Part shown: piece after piece, positions 38,730 to 48,068 of the stretch
Position numbering within the stretch: the stretch's first letter is position 1
Layout of the letters: every line of letters starts with the position of its first letter
Source of the DNA: Acetobacteraceae bacterium
GTDB lineage: Bacteria; Pseudomonadota; Alphaproteobacteria; Acetobacterales; Acetobacteraceae
NCBI GenBank assembly: GCA_025354865.1
Contig: JANXMB010000060.1
Coordinates: 1-64,000 of the forward strand
Direction of reading: 5' to 3'
DNA: 64,000 nucleotides
Notes under the pieces: generated by a model
What the model saw: only the letters and a program-made list of their open reading frames with translations
Database searches by the model: none
What the model was told of the DNA's origin: nothing
Made by a program: the position numbers and the translations under genes

Positions 38730-39214
38730 CGGTAGGGCGCGTCCAGCTCGAGGCGGCGGGCGAGTTCGGGTTCCCAGCGATCGCCGTTCGCGAGCAATTT
38801 GTCCTTATTATAGAACAGCTCTTCGCGGGTTTCGGTGGCGAATTCGAAGTTCGGACCTTCGACGATGGCATCGACCGGGCAGGCTTCCTCGCACAGGCCG
38901 CAATAGATGCATTTTGTCATGTCGATGTCGTAGCGCGTGGTTCGGCGGGACCCGTCGGCACGCGGTTCGGCTTCGATGGTGATCGCTTGTGCCGGGCAGA
39001 CGGCTTCGCACAATTTGCAGGCGATGCAGCGTTCTTCGCCGTTGGGATAGCGGCGCAGCGCGTGCTCCCCCTTGAAGCGCGGGCCGATCGGCCCTTTTTC
39101 ATAGGGGTAGTTGATCGTCACCTTCGGCTTGAAGAAGTAGCGCAAGGTCAGGCTCAGGCCAGAGACGAGCTCGCTCAGCATCAGGCTTCGGGCAGTGCGG
39201 TCCAGGAATGCCAT
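38726..39214 (-). CDS. nuoI: NADH-quinone oxidoreductase subunit I
   Basis: NuoI (162 aa) carries two 4Fe-4S clusters (N6a and N6b) of the peripheral arm. Both cysteine motifs are complete: [18 protein letters not shown] and [38 protein letters not shown] is the conserved C-terminal block. Start ATG at 39214, 22 bases after nuoH. Confidence 0.96.
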   Translation of the reverse strand: MAFLDRTARSLMLSELVSGLSLTLRYFFKPKVTINYPYEKGPIGPRFKGEHALRRYPNGEERCIACKLCEAVCPAQAITIEAEPRADGSRRTTRYDIDMTKCIYCGLCEEACPVDAIVEGPNFEFATETREELFYNKDKLLANGDRWEPELARRLELDAPYR

Positions 39215-39236
39215 GGATTAGCGGGCTCCTATCGAA

Positions 39237-40265
39237 TCAAGCATGGGGCAGCCATCCGAACGCCACGAGGGCGCCAGCGGTCAGCACCAGCCAGCCCAGC
39301 GACAGTGGCAGAAAGACCTTCCAGCCCAGGCGCATCAGTTGGTCGTAGCGGTAGCGCGGGAAGGTCGCACGCACCCAGATGAACACGAACAGGCAAACCA
39401 GCACTTTGCCGACGAACCAAAACACGCCGGGAATCCAGGTGAACGGTTCGAGATTGAACGGCGCAAGCCAGCCCCCCAGGAACAGGATGGTGGTCATCGC
39501 GCTCATGAGAATCATGTTCGCGTATTCGCCGAGGAAGAACAGCCCGAAGCTCATGGAGCTGTATTCGACGAAGAACCCGGCGACGATTTCCGATTCGCCT
39601 TCGGGAATGTCGAACGGCGAGCGATTGGTTTCCGCCAGCGCCGAGATGAAGAAAATCACGAACATCGGGAACAGCGGCAGGCAGTACCACATCTTCTCCT
39701 GTGCCCGCACGATCTCCGTGAGATTGAGGCTCCCCGTACAAAGCATGACCGTGACCAGGACAAACCCCATGGACACCTCATAGCTGACCATCTGCGCGGC
39801 GGACCGCATCGCGCCGAAGAACGGGTATTTCGAGTTCGACGCCCACCCGGCGATGATGATGCCGTAAACGCCCAGCGAGCTGATCGCGAACAGATACAGC
39901 ACGCCGACGTTGATATCGGCGATCGCCCAGCCGTCGTTCAACGGGATCACGGCCCAGGCCAAGATCGCCAGGATGAAGGTCAGCATCGGCGCCATCACGA
40001 ACAGCACGCGATTGGCGCCGGACGGGATAATCGTCTCTTTGGTGATCATCTTTAGCGCGTCGGCGAAAGGCTGTAGCAACCCGAAGGGTCCGACCACATT
40101 CGGACCCCGGCGAAGTTGCATCGCCGCCATCACCTTGCGTTCCGCCAAGGTCAGGAACGCGACGGAAATCAGCAGCGGCACGATCAGGGCCAGCGCCTCG
40201 ATCACGGTCAGGATCACCCGACCGATATCGTTGTGCAGCAGGAAGTTGACGACAGTATCGATCAT
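39237..40265 (-). CDS. nuoH: NADH-quinone oxidoreductase subunit H
   Basis: NuoH (342 aa) forms the quinone-access channel at the arm junction. [20 protein letters not shown] and [20 protein letters not shown], followed by AGFFVEYSS, are the conserved loops. About eight hydrophobic helices are seen. The upstream extension in the ORF track is not credible; the ATG at MIDTVVNF lies four bases after the nuoG stop. Intact. Confidence 0.96.
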   Translation of the reverse strand: MIDTVVNFLLHNDIGRVILTVIEALALIVPLLISVAFLTLAERKVMAAMQLRRGPNVVGPFGLLQPFADALKMITKETIIPSGANRVLFVMAPMLTFILAILAWAVIPLNDGWAIADINVGVLYLFAISSLGVYGIIIAGWASNSKYPFFGAMRSAAQMVSYEVSMGFVLVTVMLCTGSLNLTEIVRAQEKMWYCLPLFPMFVIFFISALAETNRSPFDIPEGESEIVAGFFVEYSSMSFGLFFLGEYANMILMSAMTTILFLGGWLAPFNLEPFTWIPGVFWFVGKVLVCLFVFIWVRATFPRYRYDQLMRLGWKVFLPLSLGWLVLTAGALVAFGWLPHA

Positions 40266-40269
40266 CGCC

Positions 40270-42327
40270 CTACTCCGCCGCCGCTGCGAGTTCGGGTTTC
40301 GTCGCCGAACATTCCGCCATGGTCGGGCTGTTTCGGCTGATCGCATCCGTCTGGTAGTAATTTTCCACAGCCAGCGCGAACGGCGCGTCGCCGACCGCCG
40401 CCGGATCGCCGGACGGCCCGGTCAGGTCGGAACAGCCGAAACGGGGCAGATAGCCGATGCGGGAGAACGCGACATTGGCCTGTTCCAACCGCGCCCGGAG
40501 CGCATCGATCGTATCGTACGGCAGCGTCTTCCCCACCAACTGGCTGAACGCTCGGATGATCGTCCAATCTTCCCGCGCGTCGCCGGGCGGGAACACCGCC
40601 TTGAAACCGCGCTGCACCCGGCCTTCGGTATTCACATAGGTGCCGGATTTTTCCGTGTAGGCGGCGCCGGGCAGAATGACATCGGCACGATGCGCGCCGG
40701 CATCGCCGTGATGGCCCTGGTAAACCACGAAAGTATTGGCGCCAACCCGAGCGGTGTCGATTTCGTCGGCTCCGAGGAGCCAGAGGAGGTCGACGCCGCC
40801 ATCGAGCATTTGCGCGACGGATTTGCCGTTTGCGCCGGGCACGAAGCCCAGGTCGAGCCCACCTACGCGGGCAGCGGCAGTGTGCAGCACGTTGAACCCG
40901 TGCCAATCTGCCGTCAGCGCGCCGACCGAAGCGGCCAAACGCCAAGCTGCGGCCAGCACTGCCGCGCCATCGGCCCGCGCCAAAGCGCCCTGCCCCACGA
41001 CGATCATCGGCTTTTTGGCGTTGCGAAGCGTGTCGGCGAAGGGGTGCGATCCGTTGTGCAGCGCATTTAGAACCGACGGGTCGAACCCGAGATGAACGGT
41101 CTTGTATGTCGGATCGATGACCGGTCCGATCGATCCAACCGGCGCCCTGTTGGCTACGACCGCTTTGCGGATGCGGGCGTTCAAAACCGGCGCTTCCTTG
41201 CGCGGATCGGTGCCGATCAGCAGGACGGCGTCGGCTTCCTCGATCCCGGGGATGGATGTGTTGAAGCTGTAAAAATCCCGCCGCGATGCATCGAGGCGGG
41301 CGCCGTCCTGGCGGCAGTCGATGTTCGCCGACCCTAGGGACGTCATCAGATCTTTCAGCGCCAGCATCGATTCGGCATCGCAGAGGTCGCCGGCGATCGC
41401 CCCGATCCGATCCGCGCTCAGTCCCTTGGTCCGATCGGCGATGGCAGAAAATGCCTCGGCCCAGGACACGGCTTGCAGCTTGCCGTCCTTCTTCAACCAG
41501 GGCCGGTCGAGGCGGCTGCGCTTCAGCCCGTCGATCGAGAAGCGGGATTTATCGCCCAGCCATTCCTCGTTCACGTCTTCGTTCAACCGCGGCAGGATGC
41601 GCAGCACTTCTGGCCCGCGCGAGTCGATGCGGATGTTCGCACCCACCGCGTCCAGCACGTCGATCGAATCGACCTTCTGCAATTCCCAGGGGCGGGCGAC
41701 GAATTCGTACGGCTTCGACGTCAACGCTCCGACCGGGCAGAGGTCGATGATGTTGCCGGATAGTTCGGACGACAGTGCCTTTTCGACGTAGGTGCCGACT
41801 TCCATATGCTCGCCACGATCGGTGGCGCCGAGTTCTGGCACGCCGGCAACCTCGGTGATGAAGCGGATGCAGCGCGTGCAATGGATGCAGCGCGTCATCG
41901 TGGTTTTCACCAGCGGACCGAGGTCCTTATCCTTCACCGCGCGCTTGTTTTCGTCGTAGCGCGAACTGTCGGAGCCGAAGCCGACCGCCTGATCCTGCAA
42001 ATCGCACTCGCCGCCCTGATCGCAGATCGGGCAGTCGAGCGGATGATTGATCAGCAGGAATTCCATCACCCCGCGCCGGCCGTTGCGGACCATCGGCGTG
42101 TCGGTGTGCACGACCATGCCTTCGCCCACCGGATAGGCGCAGGAGGCGATCGGTTTCGGCGGAGTCTTCTCCACCTCCACAAGGCACATGCGGCAATTGC
42201 CGGCGACGCTCAGGCGTTCGTGGTAGCAGAAACGCGGAATTTCGATCCCGGCGGCTTCTGCAGCCTGCAGGATGGTGGACCCGGCGGGGACTTCGATCGC
42301 GATCCCATCGATGGTGAGTTTCGGCAT
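40270..42327 (-). CDS. nuoG: NADH-quinone oxidoreductase subunit G
   Basis: NuoG (685 aa) is the large peripheral iron-sulfur subunit. Its N-terminal 2Fe-2S ferredoxin domain has [17 protein letters not shown], followed by the His/Cys motif [19 protein letters not shown] and the 4Fe-4S motif [11 protein letters not shown]. The remainder is a molybdopterin-oxidoreductase-like fold without catalytic cofactor, standard for complex I. Starts 4 bases after the nuoF stop. Full-length. Confidence 0.96.
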   Translation of the reverse strand: MPKLTIDGIAIEVPAGSTILQAAEAAGIEIPRFCYHERLSVAGNCRMCLVEVEKTPPKPIASCAYPVGEGMVVHTDTPMVRNGRRGVMEFLLINHPLDCPICDQGGECDLQDQAVGFGSDSSRYDENKRAVKDKDLGPLVKTTMTRCIHCTRCIRFITEVAGVPELGATDRGEHMEVGTYVEKALSSELSGNIIDLCPVGALTSKPYEFVARPWELQKVDSIDVLDAVGANIRIDSRGPEVLRILPRLNEDVNEEWLGDKSRFSIDGLKRSRLDRPWLKKDGKLQAVSWAEAFSAIADRTKGLSADRIGAIAGDLCDAESMLALKDLMTSLGSANIDCRQDGARLDASRRDFYSFNTSIPGIEEADAVLLIGTDPRKEAPVLNARIRKAVVANRAPVGSIGPVIDPTYKTVHLGFDPSVLNALHNGSHPFADTLRNAKKPMIVVGQGALARADGAAVLAAAWRLAASVGALTADWHGFNVLHTAAARVGGLDLGFVPGANGKSVAQMLDGGVDLLWLLGADEIDTARVGANTFVVYQGHHGDAGAHRADVILPGAAYTEKSGTYVNTEGRVQRGFKAVFPPGDAREDWTIIRAFSQLVGKTLPYDTIDALRARLEQANVAFSRIGYLPRFGCSDLTGPSGDPAAVGDAPFALAVENYYQTDAISRNSPTMAECSATKPELAAAAE

Positions 42328-42331
42328 GTCC

Positions 42332-43630
42332 CTACTCCGCCGCCATGCGCGAAGGCGACGAGATCCGTGCCTTGTAAGCGTTAATGCGTTCTTCCATCAT
42401 CGGCCGAAAATGCGCGATCAGGCCCTGAATCGGCCACGCCGCCGCATCGCCGAGGGCGCAGATCGTGTGTCCCTCCACCTGCCGCGTCACCTGCTCCAGC
42501 GTGTCGATTTCCTGAATCGTCGCGCGCCCTTCGGCCATCCGGTTCATGGTGCGCCACATCCAACCAGTACCTTCCCGGCACGGGGTGCACTGCCCGCAAC
42601 TCTCATGCATGTAGAACTTCGATAGCCGAGCAATCGCTCGGATCAGATCGGTCGATTTGTCCATGACGATGACGGCGGCGGTGCCGAGACCGCTGCGCAC
42701 GTTCCGGAGGGAGTCGAAATCCATCAGAATGTCGTCGCAGATCGTCTTCGGGATCAGCCGCACAGAGGCGCCGCCCGGAATGATCGCCAGCAGATTGTCC
42801 CAACCGCCGCGCACGCCCCCGGCGTGACGTTCGATCAATTCGCGCAGCGGAATGCCTAGTTCTTCCTCCACATTGCCGGGCTTGTTCACATGCCCGGATA
42901 TGCAGAACAGCTTCGGTCCGGCGTTGTTCGGACGCCCGATGCCGAGGAACCAGTCGGCGCCGCGCCGCAGGATGGTCGGTGCCACCGCGATGCTCTCGAC
43001 ATTATTCACCGTGGAGGGGCAACCGTACAGACCCACGCCCGCCGGGAACGGCGGCTTCATGCGGGGCATGCCCTTCTTGCCTTCCAGGCTTTCGATCAGG
43101 GCGGTTTCCTCACCGCAGATGTAGGCGCCGGCGCCGCGATGGACCACGACATCGAAATCGTAGCCCGATCCGCAGGCATTTTTGCCGATCAGCCCGGCTT
43201 CGTAGGCTTCGTCCACCGCCGCCTGGAGCATGCAGCCTTCGTTGTAGAACTCGCCGCGCACATAAATGTACGCCGCGCAGGCCCCCATGGCGAAACCGGC
43301 GATCAGGCAGCCTTCGATCAGCTTGTGCGGATCGTGGCGCAGAATATCGCGGTCCTTGCATGTGCCGGGTTCGGATTCGTCGGCATTCACCACCAAATAG
43401 GCCGGAAGCTTCGACTCCTTCGGCATGAAGGACCATTTCAGGCCGGTCGGGAAACCCGCGCCGCCGCGCCCGCGCAGGCCGGATTTCTTCATTTCATCGA
43501 TGATACCGTCGCGCCCACGGGCCAAAATTGCCGCCGTGCCGTCCCAGTCGCCGCGCGCCCGAGCACCCTTGAGCAGGGGATCGTGAACGCCGAAGAGGTT
43601 GGTGAAGATACGATCTTTGTCTTGCAGCAT
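42332..43630 (-). CDS. nuoF: NADH-quinone oxidoreductase subunit F
   Basis: NuoF (432 aa) binds NADH, FMN and cluster N3. [38 protein letters not shown] and, at the C-terminus, [16 protein letters not shown] with the downstream Cys supply FMN, NADH and cluster ligands. All are present. Begins 3 bases after nuoE on the minus strand. Intact. Confidence 0.97.
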   Translation of the reverse strand: MLQDKDRIFTNLFGVHDPLLKGARARGDWDGTAAILARGRDGIIDEMKKSGLRGRGGAGFPTGLKWSFMPKESKLPAYLVVNADESEPGTCKDRDILRHDPHKLIEGCLIAGFAMGACAAYIYVRGEFYNEGCMLQAAVDEAYEAGLIGKNACGSGYDFDVVVHRGAGAYICGEETALIESLEGKKGMPRMKPPFPAGVGLYGCPSTVNNVESIAVAPTILRRGADWFLGIGRPNNAGPKLFCISGHVNKPGNVEEELGIPLRELIERHAGGVRGGWDNLLAIIPGGASVRLIPKTICDDILMDFDSLRNVRSGLGTAAVIVMDKSTDLIRAIARLSKFYMHESCGQCTPCREGTGWMWRTMNRMAEGRATIQEIDTLEQVTRQVEGHTICALGDAAAWPIQGLIAHFRPMMEERINAYKARISSPSRMAAE

Positions 43631-43633
43631 CGC

Positions 43634-44263
43634 TTAAGCCTCCGGCGCGAACAGCAAGGTTTGCGAACCGCCTTCGGGCGCGGAATTCTGCCGTCCGATC
43701 GTGGATCCTTTCGGCGGCTTCTCCCCCCGGCGCAACGCCGCCAGCAGGGCGGTCGTCCGCTCCCCGTTCAGGTCCTCGTAAAAATCGTCGTCTACCTGGA
43801 GGATCGGCGCATTCACGCAGGCACCGACACACTCGACCTCGGTCATTGTGAACATCCCGTCGGCCGAGGTTTCCTTCCACCCGGCAATGCCCGTTTCCGC
43901 GCGGCAGGCGGCCACGATTTCGTCGGACCCGCGCAGCCAGCACGGCGTCGTGGTGCAGACCTGAAGGTGGTATTTGCCGATCGGCGCCATGTTGAACATG
44001 TAATAGAAGGTCGCGACCTCGTAGACGCGGATCGGCGCCATACCCAGGCGTTCTGCCAGCGCATCCATGCCTTTGACCGGCACCCAGGCGCTATCGGTCT
44101 GGCGCTTCATCTGGTGCTGCACGACATAAAGGCCGGGGATCACCACGCTAGCCTGCTTGCCAGCCGGATAGCGGCCGATCAGCATGGCCAATTCCGCTTC
44201 CGACTGCGCGTCGAAGGCGAAACACGCCGGCTGCTCAAAATTCGAAGGGGCTGCGGCTGCCAT
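43634..44263 (-). CDS. nuoE: NADH-quinone oxidoreductase subunit E
   Basis: NuoE (209 aa) carries cluster N1a (2Fe-2S, thioredoxin fold). The four cysteines are readable in QVCTTTPCWLRGSDEI and EVECVGACVNAPILQVDDDF. Longer than E. coli NuoE, like other alphaproteobacterial forms, because of a C-terminal tail (GSTIGRQNSAPEGGSQ). Lies 3 bp after nuoD. No defects seen. Confidence 0.95.
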   Translation of the reverse strand: MAAAAPSNFEQPACFAFDAQSEAELAMLIGRYPAGKQASVVIPGLYVVQHQMKRQTDSAWVPVKGMDALAERLGMAPIRVYEVATFYYMFNMAPIGKYHLQVCTTTPCWLRGSDEIVAACRAETGIAGWKETSADGMFTMTEVECVGACVNAPILQVDDDFYEDLNGERTTALLAALRRGEKPPKGSTIGRQNSAPEGGSQTLLFAPEA

Positions 44264-44266
44264 GGT

Positions 44267-45472
44267 CTACCTGTCGATCTCGCCGAACACGACATCCAGC
44301 GATCCGATAATCGCACAGACATCGGCCAGCATGTGCCGCTTGGACATCGTGTCCACGGCCTGCAAAAACGCGAATCCGGTGGAGCGGATCTTGCACCGGT
44401 ACGGCTTGTTGGTGCCGTCCGACACAAGGTACACGCCGAACTCGCCCTTGGGGCTTTCCACAGCGGTATAGGTCGTGCCTTCCGGCACATGATACCCTTC
44501 CGTGTAGAGCTTGAAGTGATGGATCAACGCCTCCATCGACCGCTTCATTTCCGAGCGGGTCGGCGGAGAAAATTTGCGATCCTGCACCTTGATCGGACCC
44601 GGCTGCATTTTGGCTAGGCACTGCTGGACGATCTTCACCGACTCGCGGGTTTCCGCCAGACGCACCAGATACCGATCGAAGCAGTCGCCGTTGCGCCCGA
44701 CGGGCACCTGAAAATCCACTTCGGCATATTTGTCGTACGGCTGCGAGCGACGCAGGTCCCACGGCACCCCCGATGCCCGCAGCGGCGGACCCGAAAATCC
44801 CCAGGCCAACGCCTGCTCGGCGCTGAATACGCCGATATCCACCGTCCGCTGCCGCCAGATGCGGTTGCCGGTCAGCAGTTGTTCGAGATCGTCGAGGAAC
44901 TTCGGAAACGTCTCGGCCCAAGCCGCGATCTTGTCCGTCAGGCCGGCCGGCAGGTCTTTGGCGACCCCGCCGGGGCGGAAATAATTGGCATGAATCCGAG
45001 CACCGGAAGCCGCTTCATGGAATTCCATGAGCTTTTCCCGTTCCTCGAAGCCCCAAAGTGCCGGCGTGATCGCCCCGACGTCCAACGCATAGGTCGTCAG
45101 GTTCAGCAAATGATTGAGGACGCGGGTAATCTCGGCGAACAACACCCGAATCCACTGACCGCGATCCGGCACCGTAATACCCAGCAGCTTCTCGACCGCC
45201 AGAGCAAAAGCATGCTCCTCGCACATCGGGGAGACGTAATCGAGGCGATCGAAATACGGCACCGCCTGCATGTAGGTCTTGTACTCGATCAGTTTCTCGG
45301 TGCCACGGTGCAGCAGCCCGATATGCGGATCGGCGCGTTCGACGATTTCGCCGTCGAGTTCCAGAATCAGGCGCAAAACGCCATGCGCGGCCGGGTGCTG
45401 CGGGCCGAAGTTGATCGAATGGCTGTCGATCTCCACCGACCGTTTCGTCGGCGCGGGCAGAATTTCGCTCAT
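44267..45472 (-). CDS. nuoD: NADH-quinone oxidoreductase subunit D
   Basis: NuoD (401 aa) is the 49-kDa-type subunit that shapes the quinone cavity with Nuo[21 protein letters not shown] is the conserved start, and [32 protein letters not shown] contains the key His/Tyr region. The C-terminal end reads VVFGEIDR. It overlaps nuoC by 4 bases, and both are separate genes rather than fused as in E. coli. Confidence 0.97.
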   Translation of the reverse strand: MSEILPAPTKRSVEIDSHSINFGPQHPAAHGVLRLILELDGEIVERADPHIGLLHRGTEKLIEYKTYMQAVPYFDRLDYVSPMCEEHAFALAVEKLLGITVPDRGQWIRVLFAEITRVLNHLLNLTTYALDVGAITPALWGFEEREKLMEFHEAASGARIHANYFRPGGVAKDLPAGLTDKIAAWAETFPKFLDDLEQLLTGNRIWRQRTVDIGVFSAEQALAWGFSGPPLRASGVPWDLRRSQPYDKYAEVDFQVPVGRNGDCFDRYLVRLAETRESVKIVQQCLAKMQPGPIKVQDRKFSPPTRSEMKRSMEALIHHFKLYTEGYHVPEGTTYTAVESPKGEFGVYLVSDGTNKPYRCKIRSTGFAFLQAVDTMSKRHMLADVCAIIGSLDVVFGEIDR

Positions 45473-46119
45473 GATTTTGCTCGCTCGGTGAACACCTTCT
45501 CATCGCCCGGCAGGGTGGTCATCGCCTCCCACGGGGAGAGGAAGTCGAAGCTGCGGAAATCCTGCGTCAGCTTCACCGGTTCGTAAACGACCGACTTACG
45601 GTCTTCGTCGTAACGCAACTCGACATAGCCGGTGAGGGGGAAATCCTTGCGCAACGGATGCCCTTCAAACCCATAATCGGTAAGGATGCGGCGCAGATCG
45701 GGCTGGCCGGAGAAAATAATGCCGAACAGGTCCCATGCCTCCCGCTCCCACCAGGTGGCAGCCGGCCAAACATTCAAGACCGACGGCACCGGAGTCGTTT
45801 CGTCGGTCGTCACGATCACCCGCACGCGATGGTTCAGCGACACCGACAGCAGGTTGTAAACAACCTCGAACCGTTCGGCGCGTTCCGGCCAATCGACACC
45901 GCACAGATCCATCAACTGCTCGCAGGCGAAGCGCGGATCGTCGCGCAACGCCGTCATCGTGGCCACGACCGAGTCGCGCGACGCAGCGACGGTTATCTCC
46001 CCATGCTGCCAATGCGAACCGGTCACGCCCGGCACCGTGGCAATAGCCGCAGAGAACAATTCGGCCGGCGTCGGCGGCGGAGGCGGCGGGGCCTCGGCGG
46101 GGGCGATTTCCTCAGCCAC
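45469..46119 (-). CDS. nuoC: NADH-quinone oxidoreductase subunit C
   Basis: NuoC (216 aa), 30-kDa-type peripheral subunit. [41 protein letters not shown] is the classical signature, shortened here only in quotation. A GTG at 46119 opens the frame with MAEEIAPAE after a Pro-rich segment ([13 protein letters not shown]), overlapping nuoB by 8 bases; the ORF track's longer version runs inside nuoB and is not used. Separate from nuoD. Confidence 0.94.
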   Translation of the reverse strand: MAEEIAPAEAPPPPPPTPAELFSAAIATVPGVTGSHWQHGEITVAASRDSVVATMTALRDDPRFACEQLMDLCGVDWPERAERFEVVYNLLSVSLNHRVRVIVTTDETTPVPSVLNVWPAATWWEREAWDLFGIIFSGQPDLRRILTDYGFEGHPLRKDFPLTGYVELRYDEDRKSVVYEPVKLTQDFRSFDFLSPWEAMTTLPGDEKVFTERAKS

Positions 46120-46660
46120 GGAGAATGGTCCCTGTCCGACGGATTTTTTTCTGAAGCTGCATGATCCCGTACACCAGCGCTTCGGCGGTCGGGGGACAGC
46201 CGGGGACATAGATATCGACCGGCACGACACGATCGCAGCCGCGCACCACCGAATAGGAGTAATGGTAGTAACCGCCGCCGTTGGCGCAGCTACCCATGCT
46301 GATCACCCAACGCGGTTCCGGCATCTGGTCGTACACTTTGCGAAGTGCCGGCGCCATTTTGTTGGTCAGCGTCCCCGCCACGATCATCACATCCGATTGC
46401 CGCGGCGAGGCGCGCGGGATGACGCCGAGCCGATCCAGATCGTAACGCGGCATGTAGGCGTGGATCATCTCCACCGCGCAGCACGCCAGCCCGAAGGTCA
46501 TCGGCCAGAGCGAACCGGTGCGCGCCCAGTTCACCACCTTGTCCAGGTTGGCGACAATGAAGCCCTTATTCTCGATCTCGCCGGTGATGCCTTTCAGCAC
46601 CGCGTCCTGTTCGGCCCCGGGCGGTAGCGCCTGACCGTTCCATGCCAACGTCGTGCTCAT
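46112..46660 (-). CDS. nuoB: NADH-quinone oxidoreductase subunit B
   Basis: NuoB (182 aa) carries cluster N2. The tandem cysteines are in [18 protein letters not shown], with further ligands in [18 protein letters not shown] and [16 protein letters not shown]. Start at MSTTLAWNG (46660), 8 bases after nuoA; the longer ORF-track start overlaps nuoA. Intact and essential for electron transfer to quinone. Confidence 0.97.
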   Translation of the reverse strand: MSTTLAWNGQALPPGAEQDAVLKGITGEIENKGFIVANLDKVVNWARTGSLWPMTFGLACCAVEMIHAYMPRYDLDRLGVIPRASPRQSDVMIVAGTLTNKMAPALRKVYDQMPEPRWVISMGSCANGGGYYHYSYSVVRGCDRVVPVDIYVPGCPPTAEALVYGIMQLQKKIRRTGTILRG

Positions 46661-46667
46661 GTGCCGG

Positions 46668-47033
46668 TCACTCCCAGTCCAAGGCGCCCTTGCACCACTC
46701 GTAAATAAACCCAACCGTCAACACACCCAGGAATGCGATCATCGACCAGAAGCCGAATGCACCGATTCCCTTCAACGCCACGGCCCAGGGGAACAGGAAG
46801 GCCACTTCCAGGTCGAAGATGATGAACAGGATGGCCACAAGGTAATACCGCACGTCGAAGCGGCGGCGCGCATCGTCGAATGCTTCGAACCCGCATTCGT
46901 AGGCCGACAATTTTTCCGCATACGGCTTCTGCCGGGCCAGCAGAAACGATCCGCCGATCATGGCAACCGCAATGCCGCCAGCGATCACCAAGAACACCAG
47001 GATGGGCAAGTAGCCGTAGAGGACTGGCTGCAT
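46668..47033 (-). CDS. nuoA: NADH-quinone oxidoreductase subunit A
   Basis: NuoA (121 aa), three-helix membrane subunit at the arm junction. [20 protein letters not shown] and [20 protein letters not shown] are the conserved motifs. It opens the operon; the start is MQPVLYG at 47033 and the 254-bp gap to tRNA-Asp is the only candidate for the nuo promoter. I could not fix -35/-10 boxes with confidence. Confidence 0.95.
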   Translation of the reverse strand: MQPVLYGYLPILVFLVIAGGIAVAMIGGSFLLARQKPYAEKLSAYECGFEAFDDARRRFDVRYYLVAILFIIFDLEVAFLFPWAVALKGIGAFGFWSMIAFLGVLTVGFIYEWCKGALDWE

Positions 47034-47287
47034 CGTCGTTCCACATCCCAGGTTCGTTGCGCGCGGACGCGCATGGCCAAAAAACAGAGCGCCCGGGATA
47101 TAACCCCATCCCGCCGCGACCGCCATAGGGGACCGAACGGGAATTATCGCCGCCGCAGCCTAGCAATCGCACATCCGCGCGTTGCATACCGCGTGCGGGG
47201 GCCGCATGTGTCAAAGAAAGGTCTGGGAATGGGCCTGTTTTGGCCGGGTGCGGCGCCGAAAATCGGCTTCGCCGCGATGCTTGCTAC

Positions 47288-47364
<77 letters not shown>

Positions 47365-47505
47365 AGCAAGGAGGCGCCGTTTAAGCCGGGCGCCCGGGGA
47401 CGTCAAGGCTGGTTTTTCATTTTGTCGGCCTGGATGCCAAGTTAGATGAAAACCCCAGTTGCGGTGCCCCGAATTGGCACGCCCGCATACGCCAACAATC
47501 CCGGT

Positions 47506-47580
47506 TGGTGGGCGGTGACGGTTTCGAACCGCCGACCCTCTCGGTGTAAACGAGACGCTCTACCGCTGAGCTAACCGCCC
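47506..47580 (-). tRNA. tRNA-Val (anticodon TAC)
   Basis: A 75-base cloverleaf with acceptor GGGCGGT/ACCGCCC, A discriminator and encoded CCA. The anticodon stem-loop TCTCGTTTACACCGAGA gives TAC, and the T arm is GGCGGTTCGAAACCGTC. It lies between hup and tRNA-Asp on the same strand, so the two tRNAs may be processed from one transcript beginning near hup/lon. Confidence 0.95.
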
Positions 47581-47657
47581 CTAGATCGCGATGCCCGCAC
47601 CGAGCCTCCCCCGGCGCGCACAGGGGCTGGGGGTGCTGCGGAGCGGGTCGCTTCGTC

Positions 47658-47930
47658 CTAGTTGACGGAGTCTTTCAACTGCTTGCCGACCTTGAAGCGG
47701 ACGGTGGTGGATTCGGGGATCTGCATTTCCTCGCCGGTGCGGGGATTGCGGCCGGTGCTGGCTTTGCGGGTGGCGGCGGCGAAAGTACCGAAGCCGATCA
47801 GACGGACCTCGTCCTTCTTCGCAAGGGCGCCGGAGATGGCTGCGAAGACCGCGTCGACCGCGTCGGTTGCCTTGGCGCGCGGGAGATCGGCTTCGGCTGC
47901 CACGGCCGTGATGAGGTCCAACTTATTCAC
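47658..47930 (-). CDS. hup: DNA-binding protein HU
   Basis: HU (90 aa), a small histone-like DNA-bending dimer. The N-terminal helix MNKLDLITAVAAEADLPRAK is followed by RLIGFGTFAAATRKASTGRNP, with the DNA-intercalating arm RNPRTGEEMQIPES; the proline is intact. A single homodimeric copy is implied. Immediately follows lon on the same strand, as in many proteobacteria. Start ATG at 47930. Confidence 0.96.
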   Translation of the reverse strand: MNKLDLITAVAAEADLPRAKATDAVDAVFAAISGALAKKDEVRLIGFGTFAAATRKASTGRNPRTGEEMQIPESTTVRFKVGKQLKDSVN

Positions 47931-48032
47931 TGCTACACTTTCCTCTCGAAAACGGAATCCGCCGGCCGGGAAACGGTCCGGTCGGAGCGGGTTAGTAAGG
48001 GTGGGTTTGCCCTGGCGTCAATGAACGGACAG

Positions 48033-48061
48033 CGGCTCGCCGACGTTTTTTCGGCGAGCCG
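48033..48061 (-). terminator. Hairpin between lon and hup
   Basis: CGGCTCGCCGA and TCGGCGAGCCG form a perfect 11-bp stem with a 7-base loop, 7 bp beyond the lon stop. The A/T-rich part sits in the loop rather than after the stem, so it is probably an attenuating or 3'-stabilising hairpin rather than a full terminator. Confidence 0.55.
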
Positions 48062-48068
48062 TCCCGGT

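Noticed and set aside
47034-47287. Small ORFs upstream of nuoA
   Set aside because: Composition-driven; no ribosome site; the interval is best read as the nuo promoter region.
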